Notes: generated by a model from the letters alone, not told the origin. A stretch of DNA of 50,796 nucleotides from CAZLYX01 sp964563885 (GCA_964563885.1 CAZLYX010000010.1:1-50796); one strand, 5' to 3'. Shown: positions 1 through 8,191, counted from the stretch's first letter. Program-made: numbers and translations.

Positions 1-456
1 CCAAGTTAGAAAGAGGGCCTGCGATGGCGACAACACGCATGCCAATGCGAACATTGGTTGTAGAAGAAATTGATAGGTCATAATTGAATCTAAGAGCTAT
101 AAATTTGAAGACAACCCAAGATTCTATTCTAGTTGCAACGTTTCAAACAAAATATGAAAGGCTAGTGATATAGAGTTTGTTTTCTGTAATTTATTAATAA
201 CAATCTTGAATAGTTACAGTCCAGACATCTTCTAGTTTTGGCAAACCTAGAGCCTCTTGTAACCCGTGATGAGCGAAAGGCTTTACTCATTCGTGAACAT
301 CTGGTAAGTCTAACCGACAAGGTATATCTGAAGCTAAATCTAGACATTCTTATATGGTCGCAATTTTTATTTGGTCAATTTTTTCTGGGATATTTCTTGT
401 GTGAGCTATTTTGTTGCGGATGCTAAATAAGTTCTCAACCTTATTAATAAAAGGTT
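1..456. other. Stretch without a recognisable gene
   Basis: I see no convincing complete gene here. A plus-strand frame is open from the window edge and stops at 81-83; its last residues read like coding sequence (ending VVEEIDRS), so it may be the tail of a gene outside the window. A short plus-strand frame at 238-426 begins with a plausible hydrophilic stretch (NLEPLVTRDERKALL) and then runs into low-complexity hydrophobic residues, which looks like decayed coding DNA. The AT-rich decayed character matches the neighbouring IS remnant. Confidence 0.4.
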
Positions 457-720
457 TTATTTTTTAAAATCTACAGGTTGAGAGTGTAATAAAGGCAGGT
501 ATTCACGTGACATCTTATGCATTGGTGGTGAAGGCGTTTTCTCCATTAACCAGTTTGTATCAGGTGTTATTTTGCCGATATGTATTTTAATTGCTGCTTC
601 AAGTGCTGCTGTCATGATCATGATTAAACTTCGAAGAGATTTTTTAGCGATGATGCCTGCTTCTTTTAATAAGATATGCCCAAGAGGTTCATCAAGATCA
701 GAAACTTGGCCAAACCATCT
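457..720 (-). pseudogene. Orphan reading frame, probably the C-terminal part of a lost gene
   Basis: On the minus strand a frame is open from 720 to a TAA stop at 457-459, with an in-frame TAG immediately upstream (721-723). The roughly 87 residues look like real protein: a mostly helical stretch (HILLKEAGIIAKKS, MTAALEAAIKIHIGK), then TNWLMEKTPSPP and REYLPLLHSQPVDF. There is no good start codon with a ribosome binding site near the open end, and the DNA upstream towards the IS remnant does not look coding. I infer the 3' part of a gene whose 5' part was lost. The helical pattern with the PSPP turn reminds me of small all-alpha (HEPN-like) hypothetical proteins, but I cannot assign a family. 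Confidence 0.4.
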
Positions 721-965
721 CTATAACATTCAACTTAAACCTTAGGTGTTTTTACATGCTATTAGCACAATGTTTGACAGACTCTGTAATGATGAGATAT
801 TTAAATATTTAAGAAATACATATACGGTTAAAAAAAGGCTGCACTAAGTAATATTTTCTGAGCAGATGTTTTAAATCACTTGGATTGATTAAGAAGTGGC
901 CTCACTTGTTTGAACACTCAACTTGCGTTTATAAGTGAAAAAGCCTACGGGATTTTAAAGTATTG

Positions 966-1231
966 TCAAGCCGAGATTTTGATGGTGTTAAAGATTTGGT
1001 ACGCTTCATCAGGTGTTTGTTTATTGAGACTTGAATGCCCACGCTCTGCATGATACCAGTGGAAATACTCCGCAATATCAGCCTTGGCGTGGGAGACCGA
1101 AGTGTAAGCCTTTGCATGAATTTGAGATTCGTTTCGGATAAAGGCTTGGCTTCGTAATACGGCCTACCTCTACTAAAACCCAGCAACTCGGCTTGGCGCT
1201 TGATGGACAACCCGCAGTTTCGGTTAATCAT
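966..1231 (-). pseudogene. IS3-type orfB (DDE transposase) with internal deletion and frameshift
   Basis: The first 40 or so residues (MINRNCGLSIKRQAELLGF and on to NLKFM) match the start of an IS3 OrfB. The frame then changes, and a different frame encodes the C-terminal end, KAYTSVSHAKADIAEYFHW and HAERGHSSLNKQTPDEAY, closing with a TGA at 966-968. The DDE(K) catalytic core (about 200 residues) is missing between them. The simplest reading is one internal deletion that joined the two ends out of frame. The frame that runs on to 929 past the junction is a shadow and not a protein. Confidence 0.75.
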
Positions 1232-1395
1232 TGCTTTGGGCTCAGCAATCTCGCCTTGATGAGTGCTGTTTCTAAAAAATCATTCTCCAATGTGAGTTGA
1301 CCAATTTTAGCGTGAAGCGGTTTTAAATCGGTGGGTTCGGGCTGAGACTCTGAACTGCCAAATACGCTGGCAGCGTGTTCTTGCAGTTGTTTTTT

Positions 1396-1584
1396 CTACT
1401 CGACGATTTGGTTGGCGTGTAGGTCAAACTGCTCTGCCAATTGAGCAAGTGTTTTATCGTTTTGCATCGCTGCCAAGGCTAATTTGGCTTTGAATGTAGG
1501 GCTGTGATTGCGACGAGGACGACGTGAGATGGTGTTACTCGTTTTCGATGCCAAATTAATGGCCAGTTGAGTAAACTTTATCAC
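1396..1584 (-). pseudogene. IS3-type orfA (HTH protein), nonsense-interrupted
   Basis: N-terminal 62 residues of an IS3 OrfA, beginning with a GTG codon. RRNHSPTFKAKLALAAMQ and TLAQLAEQFDLHANQIVE form the usual helix-turn-helix that binds the IS ends. The frame ends at a TAG exactly where family members have Trp (QIVEWKKQL). Reading through it, the frame continues as KKQLQEHAASVFG and then a leucine-zipper-like stretch ending in LENDFLETALIKARLL near 1240. Gene order with orfB downstream on the same strand is as in intact IS3 elements. It is not expected to be functional. Confidence 0.75.
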
Positions 1585-1624
1585 TTATCGGGCTGTTCAG
1601 TTTTGTTGAGCCACTTCTTTGAGC

Positions 1625-2173
1625 TTACTTGATTAAGTTGGAAACTATTTTGAAAGCAGGATGCTGGCAGTCTTTTAAGAGCTGGAATAAAAGACTTTCC
1701 ACATTGCTCACAATTGCGCCTGCTGCTTGCATTTGAGTTAGGGCGTTTTGTTTATTCTCGAGGAGGCGTGAAGTTGTGCACTCAAAAGGGACGTAGGTTT
1801 GAAACCCATATTTTTGTAAATCTAATACGCTTTGTAGCATACATACATGAGCTTCCGCACCTAATATAATGACATTGTCGATGTGATTTTTCTCTAGTTC
1901 GGCACTTACTTCTGGTGTTAACGCTGAAAAAGTAGTTTTCTCAAATAAAGAATACTCTGCCGGTAAAACTTCTTGAATTTCGGAGATGGTTTTCCCCAGT
2001 CCTTTTGAGTATTGTTCGGTAACAATTAATTTAATATCAAGCGCTTGTAAGCCTTTTAATAATATTCGGCTATGGTTGACACAGGCTTCGCCTTGTTGCA
2101 TCACGGGCATGAGCCGTTCTTGGAAATCAACGATTAAGCCTACTGTGTTATGTGTTGCTAAATATTTACTCAT
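1625..2173 (-). CDS. Isochorismatase-family cysteine hydrolase (YcaC-like)
   Basis: Predicted cytoplasmic amidohydrolase of 182 residues, the usual length for the YcaC/isochorismatase fold. The catalytic triad is visible: Asp16 in LIVDFQERLMPV, Lys79 in LFEKTTFSA and Cys111 in GAEAHVCMLQS. The cis-peptide motif before the cysteine (ILGAEAHVC) is typical. The substrate cannot be read from sequence; relatives act on nicotinamide, small amides or unknown compounds, and true isochorismatase activity is unlikely without siderophore genes nearby. The C-terminus (HPAFKIVSNLIK) is intact although the IS remnant ends 5 bases after the stop codon, so the insertion probably removed the native downstream region. 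It appears to be a single-gene transcript. Confidence 0.85.
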   Translation of the reverse strand: MSKYLATHNTVGLIVDFQERLMPVMQQGEACVNHSRILLKGLQALDIKLIVTEQYSKGLGKTISEIQEVLPAEYSLFEKTTFSALTPEVSAELEKNHIDNVIILGAEAHVCMLQSVLDLQKYGFQTYVPFECTTSRLLENKQNALTQMQAAGAIVSNVESLLFQLLKDCQHPAFKIVSNLIK

Positions 2174-2309
2174 GGTGTTCTCCTTTGATCATGACTGCCA
2201 TTTGTTTAGGTTCTATTGTTTGTTTTTATTCTAAGAGATATTTTATATATAATCAAACACTTATATTTTTTTTAGAGGAGCCATTCTAGAGTAGATGCAT
2301 ATGTCAATA

Positions 2310-2321
2310 AAGCTACCTGAA
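2310..2321 (+). repeat. DUS variant AAGCTACCTGAA
   Basis: One mismatch to the dominant uptake word (A for G at position 2), between the hydrolase gene and rnhB. It is the only DUS-like word in the first 4.3 kb. Confidence 0.7.
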
Positions 2322-2354
2322 GAATTAGTTTAATAAAAAATGTACACTGTTGCT

Positions 2355-2957
2355 CTAAACTTTAGGCTTATCAAAAAATCTGCCTTCAGCCAATAAGCGT
2401 GCAATAGGTGCAAAACCAGTACGATGATCGGATAATATGCCGTATTGTTCCAAGGCTGCTATGTGTCGCGCAGTGCCATAGCCTTTGTGTTTATCGAAAC
2501 CATATTGAGGATAGCGTTTAGCTAGCGCATACATTTCGGCATCACGTGCTGTTTTGGCTAAAACAGAAGCAGCAGAAATCGCCATCATTTTACTATCGCC
2601 TTTTACTAAGGCTTCAGCTTCTAAATTAAGATCAGGCGGGATGCGGTTGCCATCAATCCAAACTTTTTCAGGTAGCGTTTGTAAGCCTTCTATCGCTCGT
2701 TTCATTGCCAACATGGTGGCGTGTAAGATATTGAGCTGTTTAATTTCATTCACATCTGCTGAGGCAATATTCCATGCAATGGCTTGTTCTTTAATGGAAA
2801 TGGCCAATAGATCGCGCTTTTTTTCGCTGAGTTTTTTTGAATCAGTAAGGCCAGATAAATTGTAATTTGCCGGCAAAATAACTGCTGCGGCGAATACACT
2901 ACCAATTAAAGGGCCGCGACCAGCTTCATCTACGCCTGCCTCCAAGTATGGTTTCAT
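2355..2957 (-). CDS. rnhB: Ribonuclease HII
   Basis: Removes ribonucleotides from RNA-DNA hybrids in the cytoplasm. The 200-residue protein has the full type 2 RNase H signature. The GVDEAGRGPLIG motif at residues 8-19 gives catalytic Asp10 and Glu11, WIDGN gives Asp102, and VKGDSK gives Asp121, followed by the conserved ISAASVLAK helix. Length is normal for the family. Its ATG overlaps the lpxB stop codon by 4 bases (ATGA), so it is translationally coupled to lpxB; lpxB-rnhB is a common order in proteobacteria. Confidence 0.97.
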   Translation of the reverse strand: MKPYLEAGVDEAGRGPLIGSVFAAAVILPANYNLSGLTDSKKLSEKKRDLLAISIKEQAIAWNIASADVNEIKQLNILHATMLAMKRAIEGLQTLPEKVWIDGNRIPPDLNLEAEALVKGDSKMMAISAASVLAKTARDAEMYALAKRYPQYGFDKHKGYGTARHIAALEQYGILSDHRTGFAPIARLLAEGRFFDKPKV

Positions 2958-4135
2958 TTTGACGCCTCTGCCAGCACAGCTTCAGCCGCCAGGGCTGCGG
3001 TGTCTTGTTTTAATAATAAATGAAGGTCAGTGAAATCTTGCTTCAATGCAGCGATGGCTTGGGGCGACTCATACCAATGAGCTATGGCATCGGCCAATTT
3101 TTGCGGCGTGGCATCGTTCTGTAGTAGTTCGGGCACGGCGGCTTTATTGAGCAGAATGTTGGGTAAACCTACATAAGGCACTTTAATTTTATGCTTAACC
3201 CAAGCATAGGTGAGCGGTGAGATTTTATAGCTAATCACCATTGGGCATTTGCACAATGCGACTTCCAAAGTAGCAGTACCACTGGCGACTAAGGTGACAT
3301 CTGCTGCTGTGCAAGGCTCGGCGGCACCTGCTGGTAAAAGTGTGAGTGGTAGATGGCTAAATTTAGGCTGTGCGATCAATTTATTTAAACGAATGCGTGC
3401 AGCTTCGGTGGCCACTGGTAATAGAAACTGTGCTTGTGGGTAGCGTGAGAGCAGCAGCAGGGCAGTTTCAAAAAAAAGTGGTGCCAAGTAATCAATTTCG
3501 CTCACTTGGCTGCCGGGCATTAGCACAAATACAGGTACCTTATTGTCTAAGCCTAAGCGTGCACGTGCACCAATGCGGTCTGCTTCAATAGGCATCATTT
3601 GTGCAAGCGGATGGCCAACAAACTGTGCTTTACCGCCAGCATCAACATAAAGTTGAGGTTCCATTGGAAACAAGCACAGCACTTGGTTAACTTGATGAAC
3701 AATTTTCAACACCCGCTCACGCCGCCACGCCCATACAGAAGGGCTAACGTAATGGATGGTTGGAATACCAGTTGCTTTAAGTTTTTCAGCCACACCTAAA
3801 TTAAAATCTGGCGCATCAATACCCACAAAAACATCTGGCTGCAGGCGAATTAAATCATTTATCAAACCTTTGCGAATGCGTAAAATTTCAGGTAGCCTTT
3901 TCAAGACATCCACTAAACCACGTACAGCCAGCTTTTCTTGTTCGTATAGACTTTCACAACCTAGAGCCGCCATTTTAGGGCCAGCAATACCAATAAAGCG
4001 GGCGTCAGGATGACGGGCGCGTATGGCTTCGATTAAGTGTGCGCCCAACAAATCGCCAGAAGCTTCGCCTACGCTTAAAGCGATGGTGAGCGGCTGATTA
4101 TGTTGTTTAGTGCTTGATGCTATTTTTGCGGTCAT
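2954..4135 (-). CDS. lpxB: Lipid-A-disaccharide synthase
   Basis: Glycosyltransferase of family GT19 that condenses UDP-2,3-diacylglucosamine with lipid X to form the lipid A disaccharide, at the inner face of the inner membrane. Length of 393 residues is normal. Recognisable segments are SVGEASGDLLGAHL near the N-terminus, the GIAGPKM motif, VYYVSPSVWAWR-like IHYVSPSVWAWRRERV, LMPGSQVSEI and the late SGTATLEVAL with KISPLTYAWVKHKIKVPY. It is the first gene of a two-gene unit with rnhB. The usual upstream partners lpxD-fabZ-lpxA are not next to it; the upstream flank is a 250-base intergenic region with a DUS. Confidence 0.97.
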   Translation of the reverse strand: MTAKIASSTKQHNQPLTIALSVGEASGDLLGAHLIEAIRARHPDARFIGIAGPKMAALGCESLYEQEKLAVRGLVDVLKRLPEILRIRKGLINDLIRLQPDVFVGIDAPDFNLGVAEKLKATGIPTIHYVSPSVWAWRRERVLKIVHQVNQVLCLFPMEPQLYVDAGGKAQFVGHPLAQMMPIEADRIGARARLGLDNKVPVFVLMPGSQVSEIDYLAPLFFETALLLLSRYPQAQFLLPVATEAARIRLNKLIAQPKFSHLPLTLLPAGAAEPCTAADVTLVASGTATLEVALCKCPMVISYKISPLTYAWVKHKIKVPYVGLPNILLNKAAVPELLQNDATPQKLADAIAHWYESPQAIAALKQDFTDLHLLLKQDTAALAAEAVLAEASK

Positions 4136-4330
4136 TGAACGTCCGACAGTGCGTTAAAGTATTGATTGTACCTAAAATGACAGTAGTTAGCAGCCTTGGT
4201 ATCATTGTTTCAGATAGCATTTATTAATGCTAAAGGCTACTTGAAAGCAAGGTTTGATTGTTTATGAATGACATTGTGTATAGACTCAGTTAAGCAATTT
4301 ATAGATGAGATAAATTGGTTTTGTTGACAG

Positions 4331-4342
4331 AGGCTACCTGAA
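4331..4342 (+). repeat. Single exact DUS (AGGCTACCTGAA)
   Basis: Lone exact copy in the divergent lpxB / PfpI intergenic region, about 45 bases before the PfpI ribosome binding site. A degenerate second copy (AGGCTACTTGAA) lies about 100 bases to the left, near 4232. Not a terminator: no paired arm. Confidence 0.85.
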
Positions 4343-4386
4343 GCTTTGGGTATGATATTAAGATTAACAGTTTTAAAGGATAGATG

Positions 4387-4965
4387 ATGAGCAAACAAAT
4401 TTTAATGCTGGTAGGCGATTATGTGGAAGATTATGAAGTGATGGTGCCGTTTCAATTTTTAACAGCGCTCGGCTACATTGTTCATGCTGTGTGTCCTGAT
4501 AAAAAAGCAGGCGATACTGTAGCAACAGCTATTCATGACTTTGAAGGAGATCAAACGTATAGCGAAAAACGCGGGCATAACTTTGCAATTAACCATGATT
4601 TTACTGCTGTAAATACCAATGATTATGTTGGGCTGGTGATTCCGGGTGGACGCGCACCTGAGTATTTACGTTTAAACTCACAAGTATTATCAATAGTGCA
4701 GGCATTTGATGTAGCTGCCAAACCTATTGCAGCAGTGTGTCATGGTGCACAATTATTAGCAGCAGCAGGCGTGTTGGCAGGCAAAACATGCTCTGCTTAT
4801 CCTGCCTGTGCACCAGATGTGCGCGCAGCGGGCGGCACTTATGCAGACATTGGCATCACTGAAGCAGTAACAGATGGTAATTTGGTTACTGCGCCCGCTT
4901 GGCCGGCTCATCCAGCTTGGATGGCACAGTTCATCCGTGCGCTTGGGGCTGTGGTGACGATTTAA
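4387..4965 (+). CDS. DJ-1/PfpI family protein
   Basis: Cytoplasmic member of the DJ-1/PfpI superfamily (192 residues), which includes glyoxalase III-like enzymes, deglycases and stress proteins. The nucleophile elbow AAVCHGAQLL puts the reactive Cys at 118 followed by His119, and the N-terminal acid (Glu15 in DYVEDYE) that tunes the cysteine is present. The mid-section LVIPGGRAPEYLR is typical of the PfpI branch. Two ATG codons are adjacent (4384 and 4387); AAGGA at 4376-4380 gives better spacing for 4387. It stands alone and ends before a DUS hairpin. Substrate cannot be deduced. Confidence 0.85.
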   Translation: MSKQILMLVGDYVEDYEVMVPFQFLTALGYIVHAVCPDKKAGDTVATAIHDFEGDQTYSEKRGHNFAINHDFTAVNTNDYVGLVIPGGRAPEYLRLNSQVLSIVQAFDVAAKPIAAVCHGAQLLAAAGVLAGKTCSAYPACAPDVRAAGGTYADIGITEAVTDGNLVTAPAWPAHPAWMAQFIRALGAVVTI

Positions 4966-4994
4966 TAACAATAAACAGTTGAGTGGTTTATATT

Positions 4995-5030
4995 AAAAAG
5001 GCTACCTGAAATCTTCAGTTAGCCTTTTAT
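4995..5030 (+). terminator. DUS-based terminator behind the PfpI gene
   Basis: AAAAAGGCTACCTGAA is followed after three bases by TTCAGTTAGCCTTTT. One arm is an exact DUS and the other has one mismatch. The T-run supports intrinsic termination on the plus strand. Confidence 0.75.
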
Positions 5031-5378
5031 TATGTGAGCCAGAAATAAAGCTAGGTGACAGATAAACTTGTTTTAATAGGGTACTCGGTTAACAATCTGC
5101 TGAAAAAACGTCACTTTGTATCTGTATGCCAAATGTTTAATTAAAATATTTGTAAATTACTGGGTAAGTTTTGATATAAATAAATTGTGTTAATTGCTTA
5201 TTGATTTAACATTTAATTTTGTTTACATATAATTAATAGAAATTTAAATGTGTAATAAGTTCAATTTAAGGTCATTTATTGGTTAGGAAGTGATACTGAT
5301 CATACTAAAGGTCTGCATGCTTTGCAGATTTGGTAATCTTAACTACCTAATGGCCTGAAACGCCTGTAAATCAAAGTT

Positions 5379-5406
5379 TTGGGCTTCGTGGTGAGTCGGG
5401 TATAAT
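5379..5406 (+). promoter_or_regulatory. Candidate sigma-70 promoter for the DUF3579-GNAT gene
   Basis: TTGGGC at 5379-5384 and a perfect TATAAT at 5401-5406 are separated by 16 bases. If used, the transcript has a 5' leader of roughly 130 bases before the ATG at 5546. Confidence 0.5.
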
Positions 5407-5478
5407 CAACATATCTGAACCGAATTTTAGATACACCGCCTACAAAAGCAGTAAGTTGTCGTAATGCGATGGCTTGAT

Positions 5479-5490
5479 GCCCAATTGGGC
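5479..5490. promoter_or_regulatory. Perfect palindrome GCCCAATTGGGC in the leader
   Basis: A 12-base perfect palindrome between the candidate promoter and the start codon of the DUF3579-GNAT gene. It could be a dimeric repressor site or part of an RNA fold: the GGCGGT just after it can also pair with ACCGCC near 5435. I infer a possible regulatory role only from position. Confidence 0.3.
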
Positions 5491-5545
5491 GGTTATACAT
5501 TCGGATTCCATCAATATTAGCGCCTTGTGATCCAGAGGAACATGC

Positions 5546-6409
5546 ATGTCATCTTACAATCCAAATGAAATAATCATTCACGGCACCACAAGCACGGGTA
5601 AAGTGTTCCGACCAAGCGATTGGGCTGAGCGGCTTTGCGGTATTTTGTCGTCTTTTGATCAGGGCAACCGTTTGGCCTATCACAAATGGGTTTCTCCAAT
5701 GTTAGTTGATCAAGTGCGCAGTGTGGCAGTGGATAAAAAGCTAGAAGAAATCAATCCAGTGATGTTCCGTTTTTTACTCGACTTTGCGCATGATAATGAC
5801 TTGCGTGTGATGGAATATGAAGAGCTGAAAGCAGAAGAAGACAACAAGAAAAACGGCGTTGTTCCACATATCAAAGAAAGCTTGGTGGCTGTTGAAGAAG
5901 CAACGCCTGCTGTTTTGGAACCAAATCAAGCTACAGTCGTATCGATAAAAACGGGTATTGGCAGCAGCTTGCGTGAGATTACTGCCGAGGAAACAGCCAC
6001 AACCTTTGCTACTTTAAGCATGTTGCGACCAATGTTAACTGACGTGAGTCGTTTTGTTGAACAAGTTAATGAGTTACAACGCCCTAGAGGGTATCGTCTG
6101 CTTGGTATTTTTGAAGAAGGCAAAACCAATGCGGTGGCAGTGTGTGGTTTTAGAGAAGAAGCCAACTTGGTGAGTGGCCGCCATATGCATATTGATGAGA
6201 TAGTGACGATTCCACAAAGCCGTGGCCGTGGTTATGCGGCACGCTTGTTAGCTGAAGTGCATCGTGTTGCTGTTGAAGCAGGTATCAATCAGATTCATAT
6301 TGATTCCAACGTGGGCACTGAGCGCGCTTCTGCTCATCGTTTATATTTTCTTCATGGCTTTGAAATTACGGCGCATCATTTTATATGTGATGTGAAAAAT
6401 TTTAGATAA
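5546..6409 (+). CDS. DUF3579 domain fused to a GNAT N-acetyltransferase
   Basis: Two-domain protein of 287 residues. Residues 5-95 form a DUF3579 domain (EIIIHGTTSTGKVFRPSDWAERLCG, then NPVMFRFLLDFAHDNDLRV), a small betaproteobacterial domain of unknown role. After a linker of about 40 residues, residues 140-287 form a GNAT fold with the acetyl-CoA pyrophosphate loop SRGRGYAARLL (226-234) and a C-terminal LYFLHGFE strand. GNAT enzymes transfer acetyl from acetyl-CoA to an amine; the acceptor here is unknown. No frameshift is visible, so the fusion looks genuine. Start is the ATG after CAGAGGAACATGC. It is monocistronic, closed by DUS hairpins, with a long leader that may be regulated. Confidence 0.8.
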   Translation: MSSYNPNEIIIHGTTSTGKVFRPSDWAERLCGILSSFDQGNRLAYHKWVSPMLVDQVRSVAVDKKLEEINPVMFRFLLDFAHDNDLRVMEYEELKAEEDNKKNGVVPHIKESLVAVEEATPAVLEPNQATVVSIKTGIGSSLREITAEETATTFATLSMLRPMLTDVSRFVEQVNELQRPRGYRLLGIFEEGKTNAVAVCGFREEANLVSGRHMHIDEIVTIPQSRGRGYAARLLAEVHRVAVEAGINQIHIDSNVGTERASAHRLYFLHGFEITAHHFICDVKNFR

Positions 6410-6454
6410 ATCAGCTCATACTTTAGCTAATCTATATGAAGTGCATTAAGTTTT

Positions 6455-6488
6455 AAAAAGCTACCTGAAAAAATTAGGTAGCTTTTTT
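6455..6488 (+). terminator. Terminator with a DUS-variant stem
   Basis: AAAAAGCTACCT at 6455-6466 pairs with AGGTAGCTTTTTT at 6476-6488. The left arm contains AAGCTACCTGAA, a one-mismatch DUS, and the T-run directs plus-strand termination of the GNAT gene. Confidence 0.8.
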
Positions 6489-6528
6489 ACATGTGTATGC
6501 CACAACAGAATGAGTGTGAATAGAAATA

Positions 6529-6565
6529 TAAAGGCTACCTGAAATTATTTTCAGGTAGCCTTTAT
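6529..6565. terminator. Bidirectional DUS-pair terminator
   Basis: Two exact DUS copies in inverted orientation (6532-6543 and 6550-6561) flanked by TAAA/TTTA, between the convergent GNAT and XRE genes. It likely serves the XRE gene from the other side. Confidence 0.8.
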
Positions 6566-6615
6566 TTGTTAGAAAGCATAAGTCTTAGCATATAGTGAAG
6601 ACGTTTCTTGCAGTG

Positions 6616-6900
6616 TTACTTTGCGTCTACTTCTTTTTTAAATTCTGCATAAAGCTCTGGATTTTTCTCTTGTAGTAAGTGAGCTATAGCAATATCGTCT
6701 GCTTTGATTTGGGTTAAATCTAGCTTTTCAATATGGACTAGGCGCAGCAATTCACGCACAGGTTTAGGCATAGTGCGACCGGATTCATAACGAGAACCAC
6801 CAGACTGCGTTACCCCTAAGCAGCTCCAGAATTCTTGTTGATTTAAGCCGAGCTTTTTGCGAATATCTCGGACATTTTTAATGTTATCGAAAGGTTTCAT
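6616..6900 (-). CDS. Small XRE-type HTH regulator
   Basis: 94-residue cytoplasmic DNA-binding protein. Residues 8-60 form a Cro/C1-type helix-turn-helix (VRDIRKKLGLNQQEFWSCLG, VTQSGGSRYESGRTMP), followed by a short acidic/helical tail (EKNPELYAEFKKEVDAK). The QSGGSRYESGR recognition region is the form I associate with a conserved neisserial regulator family. No toxin, phage or methyltransferase partner lies next to it, so a phage repressor or antitoxin role is not supported. Target genes are unknown. It is transcribed alone; the upstream 400 bases hold no gene. Confidence 0.8.
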   Translation of the reverse strand: MKPFDNIKNVRDIRKKLGLNQQEFWSCLGVTQSGGSRYESGRTMPKPVRELLRLVHIEKLDLTQIKADDIAIAHLLQEKNPELYAEFKKEVDAK

Positions 6901-7252
6901 GATAAGACGTCGTTCCTATTGTAGTTATGTTGTTAATACTAAATCTATCTGTAACAAAAGTTATTATAGCGTAGTATAAATCTCTATCTTATAAATAACA
7001 AAGTGCTTTAAATGATTTTTAACAATATAAACAATAGCGGCATGAATGTAAGGATGTGAGTTATGCTAAGAGGCTTTATGCTTATGGCTTTTAACAGAAA
7101 GTGTAAATATTGCATGAATACAACAGGTCTTGTTTTTATGGTAATACAAAGGCATATTTAACTAAAAAATAGATGCTATCGTGATAGTTAGGCAGCTCGT
7201 TGAGTCTAAGAAGGGGGGCTTAAAACCATCTAAATGGGCTATTAAACGATAT
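6901..7252. other. Intergenic region upstream of the XRE gene
   Basis: AT-rich and apparently non-coding. It must contain the promoter of the minus-strand XRE gene, but no strong -35/-10 pair stands out. Nothing else is seen. Confidence 0.5.
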
Positions 7253-7284
7253 AAAAACTCAGTCGGTGGAGCGACTGAGTTTTT
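7253..7284 (-). terminator. Intrinsic terminator of map (not DUS-based)
   Basis: AAAAACTCAGTCG at 7253-7265 and its perfect complement at 7272-7284 form a 13-bp stem with a 6-base loop and T-runs on both strands. It lies 25 bases past the map stop codon. Confidence 0.9.
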
Positions 7285-7309
7285 GAAAAAGGTTTTAAAA
7301 AGTGAATAA

Positions 7310-8086
7310 TTAAGGTTTACCAGTGGCGGGGCTGATGGTGAGAATTTCATAACCTGTTTCTGTAACTAAAACCTCATGCTCCCATTGTGCAGAAAGCGAT
7401 CGATCTTTGGTAACTGCAGTCCAGCCATCGGGTAAGATGCGCAAGTGGCGTTTGCCTTGATTGATCATTGGTTCGATAGTGAAAATCATACCAGCTTCTA
7501 ATTTTAGTCCTTGGCCTTTTTGACCATAGTGCAATACTTGCGGCGCTTCGTGAAAACCACGACCGATGCCATGACCGCAAAATTCTTGTACCACTGAATA
7601 ACCAGCACTTTCAGCAACTTGCTGGCAGGCGTAGCCCACGTCGCCTAAGGTCGCTCCAGGCTTAACAACATCAATAGCAGCCATCATGGCTTCGTGGGTA
7701 ACATCAATCAGACGTTGTGATTGTGGGCTAATTGTTCCTACAGCAAACATGCGACTGGAGTCGCCGTGAAAACCATCTTTTTTGATGGTGACATCTATGT
7801 TGATGACATCGCCTTCTTTCAAAGGTTTATCATTAGGAATACCGTGGCAAATCACATGGTTAACAGAAGTGCAGCATGATTTTGGGTAGGGCGGGTTGCC
7901 ATAATTCAGCGGTGCTGGATAACCGCCTTGCACATTAATGTGGTAATCATGAATAAGCTTGTCGATTGCTTCTGTGGTAACACCAGGCTGAACGAATGGG
8001 CCGATGTAATCGAGCGCTTCGGCGGCTAATCTGCCTAATTCGCGCATTTTATCGATCTCTTCGGGCGTTTTAATGATCACTTCCAT
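7310..8086 (-). CDS. map: Methionine aminopeptidase, type I
   Basis: Removes the N-terminal methionine from nascent proteins; cytoplasmic, two-metal enzyme. The 258-residue length is typical of bacterial type I enzymes. The five metal ligands sit in recognisable blocks: NIDVTIKKDGFHGDSSRMF (two Asp), CGHGIGRGFHEAP (His), FTIEPMI (Glu) and WEHEVLVTE (Glu). The substrate-side His is in INHVICHGIP-like SVNHVICHGIPN. It is followed by a strong terminator and separated from trpC by about 100 bases, so it is probably a separate transcript. Confidence 0.97.
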   Translation of the reverse strand: MEVIIKTPEEIDKMRELGRLAAEALDYIGPFVQPGVTTEAIDKLIHDYHINVQGGYPAPLNYGNPPYPKSCCTSVNHVICHGIPNDKPLKEGDVINIDVTIKKDGFHGDSSRMFAVGTISPQSQRLIDVTHEAMMAAIDVVKPGATLGDVGYACQQVAESAGYSVVQEFCGHGIGRGFHEAPQVLHYGQKGQGLKLEAGMIFTIEPMINQGKRHLRILPDGWTAVTKDRSLSAQWEHEVLVTETGYEILTISPATGKP

Positions 8087-8191
8087 GCTATTCCTTATGT
8101 TTACGTATTCTACATCTGGCGCTTAGGCCAAGTGTGTGTGATGTATTTATTATAATGTGAATCAAGACTATCTAAAATCAGGTAATTTTTT

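Larger units (their letters stand above)
891..1619 (-). mobile_element. Decayed IS3-family insertion sequence
   Basis: The segment is bounded by imperfect terminal inverted repeats: AAGAAGTGGCCTCA at the left end (from 891) and the complement of AAGAAGTGGCTCAA at the right end (to 1619). Between them lie minus-strand remains of an orfA (helix-turn-helix) and an orfB (DDE transposase) typical of IS3. The element is dead. OrfA has an internal TAG where a Trp codon is expected (QIVE-stop-KKQL), and orfB lacks its catalytic core: an N-terminal piece (NRNCGLSIKRQAELLG) is joined out of frame to the last 50 residues (YHAERGHSSLNKQTPDEAYQ). At about 730 bases it is far shorter than a complete IS3 element (about 1.2-1.5 kb). 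I see no clear target-site duplication. Confidence 0.8.
5031..5545. other. Long intergenic region before the DUF3579-GNAT gene
   Basis: About 500 bases without a supported gene. The left 280 bases are very AT-rich. A small hairpin (TCTGCA / TGCAGA) sits at 5312-5328. A promoter-like pair and a 12-base perfect palindrome follow and are listed separately. No DUS occurs here. Confidence 0.6.

Noticed and set aside
929..1231. A 100-residue minus-strand frame as an intact small protein
   Set aside because: Only its first 40 residues match IS3 OrfB; the rest is an out-of-frame reading across a deletion junction.
6616..6900. XRE protein as antitoxin or phage repressor
   Set aside because: No toxin-like, integrase or phage gene is adjacent, and it is transcribed alone.
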